This document shows, one piece after another, positions 1-8,259 of a DNA stretch of 64,000 bases; the first letter of the stretch is position 1, and every line of letters begins with the position of its first letter. The notes beneath the pieces are model-generated. The model did not search any database and was not told the origin of the DNA. It saw only the letters and a program-made list of their open reading frames with translations. The stretch lies in the NCBI RefSeq assembly GCF_006517535.1, contig NZ_VHQH01000002.1, positions 186,001 to 250,000 on the forward strand, given 5' to 3'. The stretch comes from Schumannella sp. 10F1B-5-1 (GTDB taxonomy: Bacteria > Actinomycetota > Actinomycetes > Actinomycetales > Microbacteriaceae). The position numbers were made by a program, and so were the translations under genes.

Positions 1-30
1 CATCTCGGCGTAGGGCGCAGGGCACCCGCC

Positions 31-606
31 TCAGTGCAGGTGCAGCCCCGGCAAGTTCAGCTCGTGCACCGAGGGGAAGCTGCCGGCCTCGGTCGCGCTG
101 AGGCCGGTCGTCGTGAGGGCGGCGATCACGAGCGCTCCGGCGCCGACGCCGAGGAGGAACCGGGCGGTGCTCGCGAGGGAGGCGGGGGCGGCGGGATGCT
201 CGTCGGCGGCAGGTTCGACCTCGGGTTCGGACGCACCCGATTCCTCGGCCCGGCGCCGGCCGCGCATCCGCAGCGCCAGTCCGACCGCGACGACGGTGTC
301 GAGCAGGGTCGCGATCACGAGCGGCAGCGGGCGCAGCGCCGCCGTCACGTCGGTCGAGTGCAGGGCGGATGCCGCGAGCAGCACCACGATCCAGCCGACG
401 AGCGGCAGCAGCACGAACAGCAGGGCCAGGCGCTGCAGCGGCGGCTCGTCCCGGGCGAAGCAGAACGTCCCCCAGGCGAACTCGGCCGCGCCGAGCAGGG
501 CGAACGCGACGGCGAGACCGGGCGGGGCGCCGATCACGAGCGCCAGGTGGATGAGACCGGCGCCGAGCGCGGCGAAGCCGAGCCAGATGCGCAGGATGGG
601 TGACAC
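31..606 (-). CDS. Hypothetical multi-pass membrane protein
   Basis: A 191-residue protein whose family I do not recognise. I see about five hydrophobic segments: four in the first 110 residues and one near 148-170. Between them is a charged, Ala/Pro/Glu-rich cytoplasmic-type linker (about residues 112-145) starting with an Arg-rich stretch (RMRGRRR). The short C-terminal tail ends in LHLH. The GTG start is the first available and has no convincing Shine-Dalgarno, so the N-terminus is uncertain. The next gene on this strand, a DUF4383-type membrane protein, lies 52 bp upstream, so the two may be cotranscribed. Function unknown. Confidence 0.6.
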   Translation of the reverse strand: MSPILRIWLGFAALGAGLIHLALVIGAPPGLAVAFALLGAAEFAWGTFCFARDEPPLQRLALLFVLLPLVGWIVVLLAASALHSTDVTAALRPLPLVIATLLDTVVAVGLALRMRGRRRAEESGASEPEVEPAADEHPAAPASLASTARFLLGVGAGALVIAALTTTGLSATEAGSFPSVHELNLPGLHLH

Positions 607-658
607 GGCAGCGGTGAGCGGGCGGCGAGCCGGCGACGTCAGCGGGTGGGCGCGGGCG

Positions 659-1051
659 TCAGCGGGTGACGGGCTTCTTCGCCTTCGGGCGCTCGGCGCC
701 GAGGCCGACCGCGAGCAGCACGACCGAGCTGGCGAAGTGCAGCACGTTGTCGGGGGCGTTGATCGCGAGGAAGTTCACCGGGGTTCCGAGCAGGAACAGT
801 CCCGCGACGCCGAGCACGAGGTAGGCCGCGCCGACGATCGTGTTGACCGTGCGGGCCGAGGCGACGCCGCCGAAGATCGCGGCGACCGCGAGGATCAGCC
901 CGATCAGCAGGTGCGCGCAGTTGTGCAGCAGGTTGACGCCGAAGATGCCGAGGATCGCGCCGCCGTCGGGCAGGACGAAGCCCCAGATGCCGATCGCCAC
1001 GAAGAACGCGCCGAAGATCGTGCCGAGCACGCGGTTGGGTGACGATCCCAT
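659..1051 (-). CDS. DUF4383-type small membrane protein
   Basis: A 130-residue four-helix membrane protein. The order is a short N-terminus with SPNRVLGTIFG, a Gly-rich first helix, a second helix with NLLHNCAHLLIG, a third (TVNTIVGAAYLVLGV) and a fourth after NAPDNVLHFASS. The paired N-x-x-H-x-x-x motifs in helices 2 and 4 (HNCAHL, DNVLHF) are typical of DUF4383 proteins, whose function is unknown. I chose the ATG at 1051 over the upstream in-frame GTG at 1099 because GGAG stands about 6 nt before it and a TAATCT -10 box at 1100-1105 would leave a normal leader of about 40 nt. Confidence 0.75.
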   Translation of the reverse strand: MGSSPNRVLGTIFGAFFVAIGIWGFVLPDGGAILGIFGVNLLHNCAHLLIGLILAVAAIFGGVASARTVNTIVGAAYLVLGVAGLFLLGTPVNFLAINAPDNVLHFASSVVLLAVGLGAERPKAKKPVTR

Positions 1052-1148
1052 CGTCGGCTCCGATCCCCCGTGGCGCCTCGGGAGGGCGCCGATCGGCACA
1101 GATTATCGGGGTCGAGGGCCGCAGGCCAGCCTGCGAGACCCCTGCGAC

Positions 1149-1796
1149 TCAGCTCGAGAGCTGCGACTCCAGGAACGAGGCGGAGCGGGCGAAGGCCAGC
1201 GCCGCCGCATCCCGGTCGAAGTCGGCGCTCGCCGTCGCGTTCGCGAAGCCGTGGGCGGTGCCGGAGTAGCCGTGCTGCTCGATCGGGGTGCCGTCGTCTT
1301 TGAGGCGGGCGACGAAGGCGTCGGGTTCGGCGCCCTCGGGCCACTCGTCGGTCTCGGCGAGGTGCAGCAGCACGGGGGCGGGCAGAACGCCGTGCACGCT
1401 CTCGCCGAGCGTCGCGTAGTAGGCGACCACCGCATCCACGGCCCCGGTCTGGGCGAAGCGCAGCGCATGCCAGCCGCCCATCGAGAAGCCGATCACGCCG
1501 ACGCGCTCGCTGCCCTCGCCGCGCAGCTGCTCGAAGGCGAGGTCGAGTTCGGCGTCGACGCCGTCGTTCGTGAGGGTCGTGAGAAGGCGCTCGGCCTGCT
1601 CGGCGTCGACCGTCGCGACGCCCTCGTAGAGGTCGGGCACGAGCACGCGGAAGCCGACGCGGGCGAGTGCCTCGGCATAGCCCTCGAGCCAGGGCAGGCG
1701 GCCGAACCAGTCGTGCACGACCACGAGCCCGGGGGCGCCCGGCGTGCCGTATTCGAGCGGGACGCCGGGATGGGGGATCGGCACGAGCGCTTCCAC
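1149..1796 (-). CDS. Dienelactone hydrolase family protein
   Basis: An alpha/beta hydrolase of about 215 residues. It shows the dienelactone-hydrolase layout: GLVVVHDWFG near the N-terminus, the nucleophile elbow GFSMGG, an acidic residue in LAETDEWPEG, and the catalytic His in the C-terminal GTAHGFAN. Classical dienelactone hydrolases use Cys at the nucleophile; here it is Ser, so this is probably a general carboxylesterase. The reading frame runs back to 1979, but that would overlap the divergent flavoprotein gene at 1871. I placed the start at the GTG opening VEALVPIPHPG. The exact start is uncertain because no strong Shine-Dalgarno is visible. It probably acts in the cytoplasm. Confidence 0.75.
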   Translation of the reverse strand: MEALVPIPHPGVPLEYGTPGAPGLVVVHDWFGRLPWLEGYAEALARVGFRVLVPDLYEGVATVDAEQAERLLTTLTNDGVDAELDLAFEQLRGEGSERVGVIGFSMGGWHALRFAQTGAVDAVVAYYATLGESVHGVLPAPVLLHLAETDEWPEGAEPDAFVARLKDDGTPIEQHGYSGTAHGFANATASADFDRDAAALAFARSASFLESQLSS

Positions 1797-1870
1797 GGGG
1801 ACATTCTCACAGTGGATGAAGCGCCCGTGAAGGAGGGCGCGGCGCGGTAGCTTCGCCGCAGGAGGTCGGG

Positions 1871-3334
1871 ATGAGCGAGGGCATCGGCGAGGTCGACGGC
1901 GGAACGCGAGGGACGGGTGGCACGCGCAACGGCGAGGTCTCCTGGTGGTGGCGCGACCTGGGGCACACGGCGTCGACACCGCGGCGCGCGCCCCTGCCCG
2001 GTGATGTGGATGCCGACGTCGCGATCGTCGGCGCCGGCTACACCGGGCTGTGGGCCGCCTACTACCTGAAGCGCGCCCAGCCCGACCTGCGCGTCGTCGT
2101 GCTCGAAGCCGAGTTCGCGGGCTTCGGCGCCTCGGGGCGCAACGGCGGCTGGCTCACGAACTCGGTCACCGGCGGGCGCGAGCGCTACGTCGCGACGCAC
2201 GGGCGGGATGCTGCCGTCGCCCAGCAGCGCGCGCTGAACGAGACGGTCGACGAGGTCATCCGGGTCGCGGCGGCCGAGGGCATCGACGCCGACATCGTGA
2301 AGGGCGGCGAGCTGAACGTGGCGCGCTCCGCATCCCAGGCCGCCCGGCTGCGCAGCACGGCGCTCGCCGAGGCGGCGTGGCCGCACACCGACACGGTCGA
2401 GTGGGATGCGGCGCAGACCGGTGAGCGGGTGCGGGTCGCGGGCGCGGTGGCGGGGCTGTGGCATCCGCACTGCGCGCGCATCCACCCGGCGAAGCTCGTG
2501 CGCGGGCTGGCGGAGGCGGTCGAGCGGCTCGGGGTGCACATCCACGAGGGCACGCGGGTGAGCGAGATCCGCGCCGGTGCGGCGATCACCGACCACGGCA
2601 CGGTACGGGCGGCGCACGTGATCCGGGCGACCGAGGGCTTCACGGCCGACCTGCGCGGCGAGCACCGCACCTGGCTGCCGATGAACTCGTCGCTGATCGT
2701 GACCGAGCCGCTGCCGGCGGCGGCCTGGGATGAGATCGGCTGGAAGCACGGCGACACCCTCGGCGACTTCGCGCACGTCTACATGTACGCGCAGCGCACG
2801 GCCGACGACCGCATCGCCTTCGGCGGGCGCGGGGTTCCGTATCGCTACGGCTCGCGGGTGGATCGCGACGGGCGCACGCAGGAGGCGACGATCACGGGGC
2901 TGACGGCGCTGCTGCGCTCGTTCTTCCCGGTGCTGGCCGGGCCGGCCGCCGCATCCACCGGCATCGCGCACGCCTGGTCGGGCGTGCTCGGGGTGCCGCG
3001 CGACTGGGCGGCGACGGTGGGCGTGAACCGGGCATCGGGCGGCGCGGCCGGCAGCACCTACTGGGCCGGCGGCTACGTCGGCACGGGTGTGACCGCGACG
3101 AACCTGGCGGGACGCACGCTGGCCGACCTCGTGCTCGAGCGCGACACCGAGCGCACGCGGCTGCCCTGGGTCGGGCACCGCGCCCGCAGCTGGGAGCCCG
3201 AGCCGTTGCGCTGGCTGGCGGTGCACGGCATCTACGCCGCCTATCGCGCGGCGGATCGCGCCGAGTCGCGGCCCGGCGCGGGCACAGGAACGGCGTGGCC
3301 GGCGCGGATCGCCGACGTCATCGCGGGGCGCTGA
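1871..3334 (+). CDS. FAD-dependent oxidoreductase (DAO family)
   Basis: A 487-residue flavoprotein of the D-amino-acid-oxidase/glycine-oxidase fold. The dinucleotide-binding motif VAIVGAGYTGLWAAYYL is at about residues 49-67, followed by the acidic end of strand 2 (VVVLEAE) and the FAD-contacting GFGASGRNGGWL at about 85-96. The C-terminal part has WSGVLGVPRDW and GGYVGTGVTATNLAGRTLADL, a typical FAD-binding end. The best-known relatives with this N-terminus oxidise gamma-glutamylputrescine (PuuB) or similar amines, but substrate cannot be read from sequence. An AGGAGGT Shine-Dalgarno precedes the ATG. A DksA-like gene starts 10 bp after its stop, probably in the same transcript. Confidence 0.85.
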   Translation: MSEGIGEVDGGTRGTGGTRNGEVSWWWRDLGHTASTPRRAPLPGDVDADVAIVGAGYTGLWAAYYLKRAQPDLRVVVLEAEFAGFGASGRNGGWLTNSVTGGRERYVATHGRDAAVAQQRALNETVDEVIRVAAAEGIDADIVKGGELNVARSASQAARLRSTALAEAAWPHTDTVEWDAAQTGERVRVAGAVAGLWHPHCARIHPAKLVRGLAEAVERLGVHIHEGTRVSEIRAGAAITDHGTVRAAHVIRATEGFTADLRGEHRTWLPMNSSLIVTEPLPAAAWDEIGWKHGDTLGDFAHVYMYAQRTADDRIAFGGRGVPYRYGSRVDRDGRTQEATITGLTALLRSFFPVLAGPAAASTGIAHAWSGVLGVPRDWAATVGVNRASGGAAGSTYWAGGYVGTGVTATNLAGRTLADLVLERDTERTRLPWVGHRARSWEPEPLRWLAVHGIYAAYRAADRAESRPGAGTGTAWPARIADVIAGR

Positions 3335-3344
3335 GGCCCGGGTC

Positions 3345-3737
3345 ATGGACGCTCGGTCGGCGAACGACGGTGGTGCGGATGGCGCGCACGCGCACGCCCT
3401 GATCGCCGCGCGGCGCGGCGTGGTGGCCGGGCAGCTCGCCGACGTCGAGCGGCAGCTGGTGGGCATCCGCGTCGCTCGGGGCGAGTGGACCGACGAGGAG
3501 CACGACCCGGAGGGCTTCACCCTCACGCACGAGTGGTCGCGGCTCGAGGGTGCGCGGGCCGAGGCGGCGGCTGAGCTGGTCGAGCTGGATGCCGCCGCCG
3601 CGCGTGTCGACGCCGGCGCGTTCGGCGTGTGCGAGCGCTGCGCTCAGTCGATCCCGGATGCGCAGCTCGAGCGCCGCCCTGCGCGCACGCTCTGCGTGGA
3701 CTGCGCCGACGCGGTCGCGCGCCGCGCCCGCCGCTAG
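3345..3737 (+). CDS. DksA/TraR-family C4 zinc-finger protein
   Basis: A 130-residue protein: an acidic helical N-terminal part (about residues 1-85, probable coiled coil) and a C-terminal C4 zinc finger with CERC and CVDC spaced as in DksA/TraR proteins. DksA-type proteins enter the RNA polymerase secondary channel and modulate initiation. Actinobacterial members of this short type are poorly characterised, so a role in transcription is inferred from family only. It directly follows the flavoprotein gene (10 bp gap). Confidence 0.75.
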   Translation: MDARSANDGGADGAHAHALIAARRGVVAGQLADVERQLVGIRVARGEWTDEEHDPEGFTLTHEWSRLEGARAEAAAELVELDAAAARVDAGAFGVCERCAQSIPDAQLERRPARTLCVDCADAVARRARR

Positions 3738-3798
3738 CCGCGCCGTCGCGCCCACCACCCGCGGCTCCGCCCCGATGCCGCGCACTACCCTTCGAATC

Positions 3799-4809
3799 AT
3801 GGACCCCGTGCGCGCGCCGAACATCCGCGACGTCGCGCGCGTCGCCGGGGTGTCGTACCAGACCGTGAGCCGCGTGCTCAACGACAGCCCGAGCATCCGG
3901 GTCGAGACCCGCAAGCGCGTCGAAGACGCGATCGCCGAGCTCGGCTACCGCCCGAACCCCGCCGCCCGCGCCCTCGTCGCCGGGCGGTCGCGCACGATCG
4001 GGCTGCTGTCGGCATCCACCGCCTACTACGGCCCGGCGACGGCGATCACCTCGATCGAGGCGGCCGCGCGCGAGGCCGGCTATCGCATCAGCATCACGAG
4101 TCCGGCGTCGAGCGACTACGCCTCGGTCGCCGCCAGCGTCGAGTACCTGCTCGGCCAGGGCGTCGAGGCGCTCGTGATCGTCGCGCCGCAGGTGCGCGTG
4201 TTCGAGGCGGTGCGCGCCCTCGGGCTGTCGGTGCCCGTCGTCACACTCGAGTCAGCGGCGATCGCGGATGCGCCCAGCAGCCTCAGCGTCGACCAGGTCG
4301 AGGGCGCGCGGGTCGCGACCCGGCACCTGATCGAGCTCGGGCACGAGGAGATCCTGCACATCGCCGGTCCGCAGGACTGGATCGAGGCCGAGGCGCGCAT
4401 GCAGGGCTACCTGCGCGAGCTCGACGCGCACGACCTGCGCACGCGGGCGCCGATCCTGGGCGACTGGTCGTCGTCGTTCGGCTACTACGCCGGGCTCGAG
4501 CTGCTGCGGGTGCGCGACTTCACGGCCGTGTTCGCCGGCAACGACCAGATGGCGCTCGGGCTGCAGCACGCCTGCCGCGAGATGGGGCTGGATGTTCCGG
4601 GCGACATCTCGATCGTCGGCTTCGACGACATCCCCGAGGCCGCGCACTTCGCTCCGCCGCTGACGACGGTGCGGCAGAACTTCCCCGAGCTGGGGCGGCG
4701 CGCGCTCGCGCTGCTGCTCGCTCAGCTGCGCGGCGAGGCCCGGAGCGATGCGTCGATGGTGCCTCCGGAGCTCGTGGTGCGCGCATCCACGGCGCCGCCG
4801 CGCCGCTGA
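3799..4809 (+). CDS. LacI-family regulator, probable arabinose-locus repressor
   Basis: A 336-residue LacI/GalR regulator. The N-terminal helix-turn-helix and hinge cover about residues 8-60 (IRDVARVAGVSYQTVSRVLN, then LGYRPNPAARAL), followed by a periplasmic-binding-protein-like effector domain with the usual GFDDIPEAAHFAPPLTTVRQ end. Its gene immediately precedes the arabinose transport and catabolism genes, and two copies of a LacI-type palindrome lie in the promoter between them. I infer that it represses that operon until L-arabinose binds. A -10-like TACCCT sits 7 nt before the ATG, suggesting a leaderless message. A longer in-frame reading exists upstream but does not resemble LacI sequence. 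Confidence 0.88.
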   Translation: MDPVRAPNIRDVARVAGVSYQTVSRVLNDSPSIRVETRKRVEDAIAELGYRPNPAARALVAGRSRTIGLLSASTAYYGPATAITSIEAAAREAGYRISITSPASSDYASVAASVEYLLGQGVEALVIVAPQVRVFEAVRALGLSVPVVTLESAAIADAPSSLSVDQVEGARVATRHLIELGHEEILHIAGPQDWIEAEARMQGYLRELDAHDLRTRAPILGDWSSSFGYYAGLELLRVRDFTAVFAGNDQMALGLQHACREMGLDVPGDISIVGFDDIPEAAHFAPPLTTVRQNFPELGRRALALLLAQLRGEARSDASMVPPELVVRASTAPPRR

Positions 4810-4866
4810 CGGCGGCCCGCGACAGCGCGTCGACGGCGCTTCGGCAGTAACCGCGAAAACTGCCCC

Positions 4867-4923
4867 TTGACGGATGTGACCGTTTCAGCGGTAAAGTCTC
4901 CCCACCTCGTGTGAACGGTCACA
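4867..4923 (+). promoter_or_regulatory. Arabinose operon promoter with two LacI-type operators
   Basis: A -35-like TTGACG (4867-4872) and -10-like TAAAGT (4892-4897) are separated by 19 bp. One operator-like half-palindrome, TGTGACCGTTTCAG, begins at 4875 inside the promoter spacer. A near-perfect palindrome, TGTGAACGGTCACA (4910-4923), lies just downstream. The second is nearly the reverse complement of the first, so both look like sites for one LacI-family dimer, most likely the product of the adjacent upstream gene. Occupying both would block polymerase binding and clearance. Confidence 0.65.
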
Positions 4924-4976
4924 TGAGCGGATGACATCGGAGTCGCCGTGCTGGGAACCATGCAGGAGCGCCGCGC

Positions 4977-5372
4977 ATGACCGCGCGTGCCGCCGAGCTC
5001 GAGGTCGCCGTGGCCCGCACGCGCGAGGCGATCGCCGAGGCCGACGCGCAGCTGCGCGACGAGGGTCTGCTGGATGCGGGCGACCGCGTGAGCGCGCGCG
5101 TCGCCGACGAGCCGCTGTTCCTCATCACCCCCGACGGCCTCGCGCCGCACGGGCCCGAGGGCTTCGCCCTGGTGCAGGACGACGCCAGCGTCGTGCCGCA
5201 CACCCCCGGCGGCGACGTCGATCCGCACGCGGTCGCCGAGCACGCGCGGCGCTACCGCATCGATCCCGGACTCGGCGCGCTCGTGCAGGCCGGCGGGCAC
5301 CGCATCGGCGGCGCCGACCTGCCCGGCGCGGTCGCCGCGACGCGCGAGCTGCGCGCGCATCCACCCATCTGA
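4977..5372 (+). CDS. Short AraD-like (class II aldolase fold) protein lacking the metal-site histidines
   Basis: A 131-residue protein, first in the arabinose operon. An AGGAG Shine-Dalgarno precedes its ATG. By eye it aligns with the N-terminal half of the araD product encoded downstream: VARTREAIAEADAQL with AIAQTRAEVAALHAEL, GDRVSARV with GGNVSGRV, and PLFLITPDGL with DLFVIKPSGV. The HTHS metal-binding motif of AraD (after VGGVV) corresponds to VQAGG here (after LGALV), so the catalytic His pair is gone, and the protein ends before the second half of the fold. It is probably not an epimerase. A regulatory, binding or vestigial role is possible. The homology is my own alignment and needs a profile search. 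Confidence 0.6.
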   Translation: MTARAAELEVAVARTREAIAEADAQLRDEGLLDAGDRVSARVADEPLFLITPDGLAPHGPEGFALVQDDASVVPHTPGGDVDPHAVAEHARRYRIDPGLGALVQAGGHRIGGADLPGAVAATRELRAHPPI

Positions 5373-5495
5373 ATCCCCTGATCCGACGCCCGGCACGGCA
5401 TCCCGCGCCGACGCCCACCGACCTGATCCACCACCTGGCACCACACCCCTCACCACCACCCCGATGACACAGCCGTCATCTCAGGAAGGAACACC

Positions 5496-6626
5496 GTGAA
5501 CAGCAGAACCATCAAGAAGGCCCTGCTCGGCGTCGCCGCGCTGGGCGTCGCGGTCAGCCTGGCCGCCTGCTCGGGCGGCCGCGGCGGCGCCGGCGGCGAC
5601 ACCGGCAGCGGCGACAACAAGGGCGCCCTGGTCGGCGTCGCCATGCCCACGAAGACCTCCGAGCGCTGGATCAAGGACGGCGACGCGGTCAAGTCGGGCC
5701 TCGAGAAGCTCGGCTACAAGGTCGACCTCGAGTACGCCGACGACAAGATCCCCCAGCAGGTGCAGCAGATCAGCAACATGCTCACGAAGGGCGCGAAGAT
5801 CCTCATCGTCGCGTCGATCGACGGCACCGCGCTGAGCGACCAGCTCGACCAGGCCGCCGAGCAGGGCGTCAAGGTCATCGCCTACGACCGCCTCATCAAC
5901 GGCAACAAGAACGTCGACTACTACACGACGTTCGACAACTACAAGGTCGGCGTCGACCAGGCGACGAGCCTGCTGACCGGTCTCGGTGTGCTCGACGCCG
6001 ACGGCAAGGAGACGGGCTCGACGGGGCCGTTCAACGTCGAGCTCTTCGCCGGCAGCCCCGACGACAACAACGCGACCTTCTTCTACAACGGCGCGATGGA
6101 CACCCTGAAGAAGTACATCGACGACGGCACGCTCGTCGTCGGCAGCGGCCAGACCGGCTTCACGCAGGTCGCGACGCTGCGCTGGGACCCGGCCACGGCG
6201 CAGAAGCGCATGCAGGACCTCATCGCGTCGACCTACTCGGGCGGCAAGAAGGTCGATGGGGTGCTCTCGCCCTATGACGGCCTGTCGATCGGCATCATCT
6301 CGGCGCTGACCAGCGCCGGCTACGCCACCGACGCCCTGCCGATCATCACCGGTCAGGATGCCGAGGCCGCCTCGGTCAAGTCGATCATCGCGGGCCAGCA
6401 GTACTCGACCATCTACAAGGACACCCGTCAGCTGGCCGACGAGGCCGTGAAGATGGCAGATGACCTGCTCACGGGCACGAAGCCCGAGGTCAACGACACG
6501 AAGAGCTACGACAACAAGGTCAAGGTCGTTCCGACCTTCCTGTTCCAGCCGACCGTCGTGACCAAGGACAACTACAAGAAGGTGCTCGTCGACTCGGGCT
6601 ACTACACCGAGGCCGACCTGAAGTAA
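5496..6626 (+). CDS. chvE: Sugar ABC transporter substrate-binding lipoprotein (ChvE type)
   Basis: A 376-residue lipoprotein: a signal sequence with lipobox LAAC (Cys25), then a periplasmic-binding-protein type 1 fold beginning [17 protein letters not shown]. It has the length and features of multiple-monosaccharide (ChvE/GguAB) binding proteins, including [17 protein letters not shown] and [26 protein letters not shown]. It would capture an aldose such as L-arabinose outside the membrane and deliver it to the permease. The start is GTG with an AGGAAGGA Shine-Dalgarno at 5483-5490. A GC-rich hairpin follows before the ATPase gene. Confidence 0.92.
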   Translation: MNSRTIKKALLGVAALGVAVSLAACSGGRGGAGGDTGSGDNKGALVGVAMPTKTSERWIKDGDAVKSGLEKLGYKVDLEYADDKIPQQVQQISNMLTKGAKILIVASIDGTALSDQLDQAAEQGVKVIAYDRLINGNKNVDYYTTFDNYKVGVDQATSLLTGLGVLDADGKETGSTGPFNVELFAGSPDDNNATFFYNGAMDTLKKYIDDGTLVVGSGQTGFTQVATLRWDPATAQKRMQDLIASTYSGGKKVDGVLSPYDGLSIGIISALTSAGYATDALPIITGQDAEAASVKSIIAGQQYSTIYKDTRQLADEAVKMADDLLTGTKPEVNDTKSYDNKVKVVPTFLFQPTVVTKDNYKKVLVDSGYYTEADLK

Positions 6627-6640
6627 GCGGCTCGACCCGC

Positions 6641-6670
6641 GCGGCGGGGCGTCCTCGGGCGCCCCGCCGC
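6641..6670 (+). terminator. Intercistronic hairpin after the binding-protein gene
   Basis: An 11-bp perfect inverted repeat (GCGGCGGGGCG / CGCCCCGCCGC) with an 8-nt loop, 14 nt after the substrate-binding-protein stop. No U-tract follows. Such hairpins in ABC operons often stabilise the upstream message or cause partial termination, giving more binding protein than ATPase. Confidence 0.55.
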
Positions 6671-6717
6671 ATCCCGGCTTCACCCCCCCGCACCACCCAC
6701 CTCGATGGAGAGGACCG

Positions 6718-8259
6718 ATGTTGGCCGACAACATCCTCGAGATGCGCAGCATCACCAAGAGCTTCCCCGGCGTGCTCGCCCTGCGCGACGTGTCGATCGA
6801 CGTCGAGCGCGGCAGCATCCACGCCATCTGCGGCGAGAACGGCGCCGGCAAGTCGACGCTCATGAAGGTGCTGTCGGGCGTCTACCCGCACGGCAGCTAC
6901 GACGGCGAGATCGTCTTCGACGGCGAGAGCGTCGCGTTCAAGAACATCAACGACTCCGAGGATGCGGGGGTCGTCATCATCCACCAGGAGCTCGCCCTGA
7001 GCCCCTACCTCTCGATCGCCGAGAACATCTTCCTCGGCAACGAGCGCTCGCGCTTCGGCTTCATCGACTGGAACCGCACGAACCGCGAGGCAGCCGAGCT
7101 GCTCACCCGCGTCGGGCTCAACGACAACCCGATCACCCGCATCAGCGAGCTCGGCGTCGGAAAACAGCAGCTGGTCGAGATCGCGAAGGCGCTCTCGAAG
7201 AAGGTGAAGCTGCTGATCCTCGACGAGCCGACCGCGGCGCTCAACGACAGCGACTCGGAGCACCTGCTCGACCTGCTGCGTCAGCTGCAGAAGCAGGGCA
7301 TCACGTCGATCATCATCAGCCACAAGCTCAACGAGATCAAAGCGATCGCGGATGCGGTGACGATCATCCGCGACGGCCGCAACATCGAGACGCTCGAGAT
7401 GGATGAGCTGCTCGGCGAGGACCGCATCATCCGCGGCATGGTCGGCCGTGACCTCGAGAGCCGCTTCCCCGACCACGAGCCGCACGTCGGGCCCGAGCTG
7501 CTGCGCATCGAGGACTGGACGGTGCACCATCCCATCGACCACGACCGGGTGGTGGTGCGCGAGGCGAACCTCAGTGTGCGCGAGGGCGAGATCGTCGGCA
7601 TCGCGGGTCTCATGGGCGCCGGCCGCACCGAGCTCGCCATGAGCGTCTTCGGCCACAGCTACGGCGTCGGCATCAGCGGGCGCGTGCTCAAGCGCGGCGT
7701 CGAGGTGAAGACGAACACCGTGTCGGCCGCGATCAAGGCCGGCATCGCCTATGCCACCGAAGACCGCAAGCGCTACGGGCTCAACCTGATCGACGACATC
7801 CGCCACAACATCTCCGCCTCGGCGCTGCCGTCGCTGGCCCGGATGGGCTGGGTCAATGAGAGCCGCGAGGTGGTCGTCGCCGAGAGCTACCGCAAGAGCA
7901 TGAACATCAAGGCGCCGACCGTCGAGGCGGTGACCGGCAAGCTCAGCGGCGGCAACCAGCAGAAGGTCGTGCTGTCGAAGTGGATGTACGCGAACCCCGA
8001 CGTGCTCATCCTCGATGAGCCCACCCGCGGCATCGACGTGGGGGCCAAGTACGAGATCTACGGAATCATCAACCGGCTCGCCGACGAGGGCAAGGGCGTC
8101 ATCGTCATCTCCTCGGAGCTGCCCGAGCTCATGGGCATCTGCGACCGCATCTACACGCTGTCCGAGGGCCGCATCACCGCCGAGCTGAGTCGCGAGGACG
8201 CGACCGCCGAGCGCCTGATGCAGCACATGACGCAGGAACGAGAGAAGGACCACCTGTGA
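6718..8259 (+). CDS. mmsA: Sugar ABC transporter ATP-binding protein (GguA/MmsA)
   Basis: A 513-residue fused double ATPase of the ribose/galactose/arabinose type. Domain 1 has Walker [10 protein letters not shown] (about residue 39), Walker [12 protein letters not shown] and an atypical signature (ELGVGKQQ). Domain 2 has the degenerate Walker [10 protein letters not shown] usual in this class, the signature LSGGNQQ and Walker [13 protein letters not shown]. It powers the downstream permease. A GGAGAGGA Shine-Dalgarno precedes the ATG. Its stop overlaps the permease start by 4 nt (GTGA), so the two are translationally coupled. Confidence 0.93.
   Translation: MLADNILEMRSITKSFPGVLALRDVSIDVERGSIHAICGENGAGKSTLMKVLSGVYPHGSYDGEIVFDGESVAFKNINDSEDAGVVIIHQELALSPYLSIAENIFLGNERSRFGFIDWNRTNREAAELLTRVGLNDNPITRISELGVGKQQLVEIAKALSKKVKLLILDEPTAALNDSDSEHLLDLLRQLQKQGITSIIISHKLNEIKAIADAVTIIRDGRNIETLEMDELLGEDRIIRGMVGRDLESRFPDHEPHVGPELLRIEDWTVHHPIDHDRVVVREANLSVREGEIVGIAGLMGAGRTELAMSVFGHSYGVGISGRVLKRGVEVKTNTVSAAIKAGIAYATEDRKRYGLNLIDDIRHNISASALPSLARMGWVNESREVVVAESYRKSMNIKAPTVEAVTGKLSGGNQQKVVLSKWMYANPDVLILDEPTRGIDVGAKYEIYGIINRLADEGKGVIVISSELPELMGICDRIYTLSEGRITAELSREDATAERLMQHMTQEREKDHL

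Noticed and set aside
1797-1979. N-terminal extension of the dienelactone-hydrolase gene to 1979
   Set aside because: The extra residues are Arg/Pro/Cys-rich, unlike the family, and would overlap the divergent flavoprotein gene, which has a strong Shine-Dalgarno at 1871.
4931-5467. A 178-codon plus-strand frame overlapping the AraD-like small gene
   Set aside because: It is extremely Arg/Ala-rich in its middle, as expected of an out-of-frame reading, and lacks a Shine-Dalgarno; the overlapping 131-codon frame resembles a known fold.
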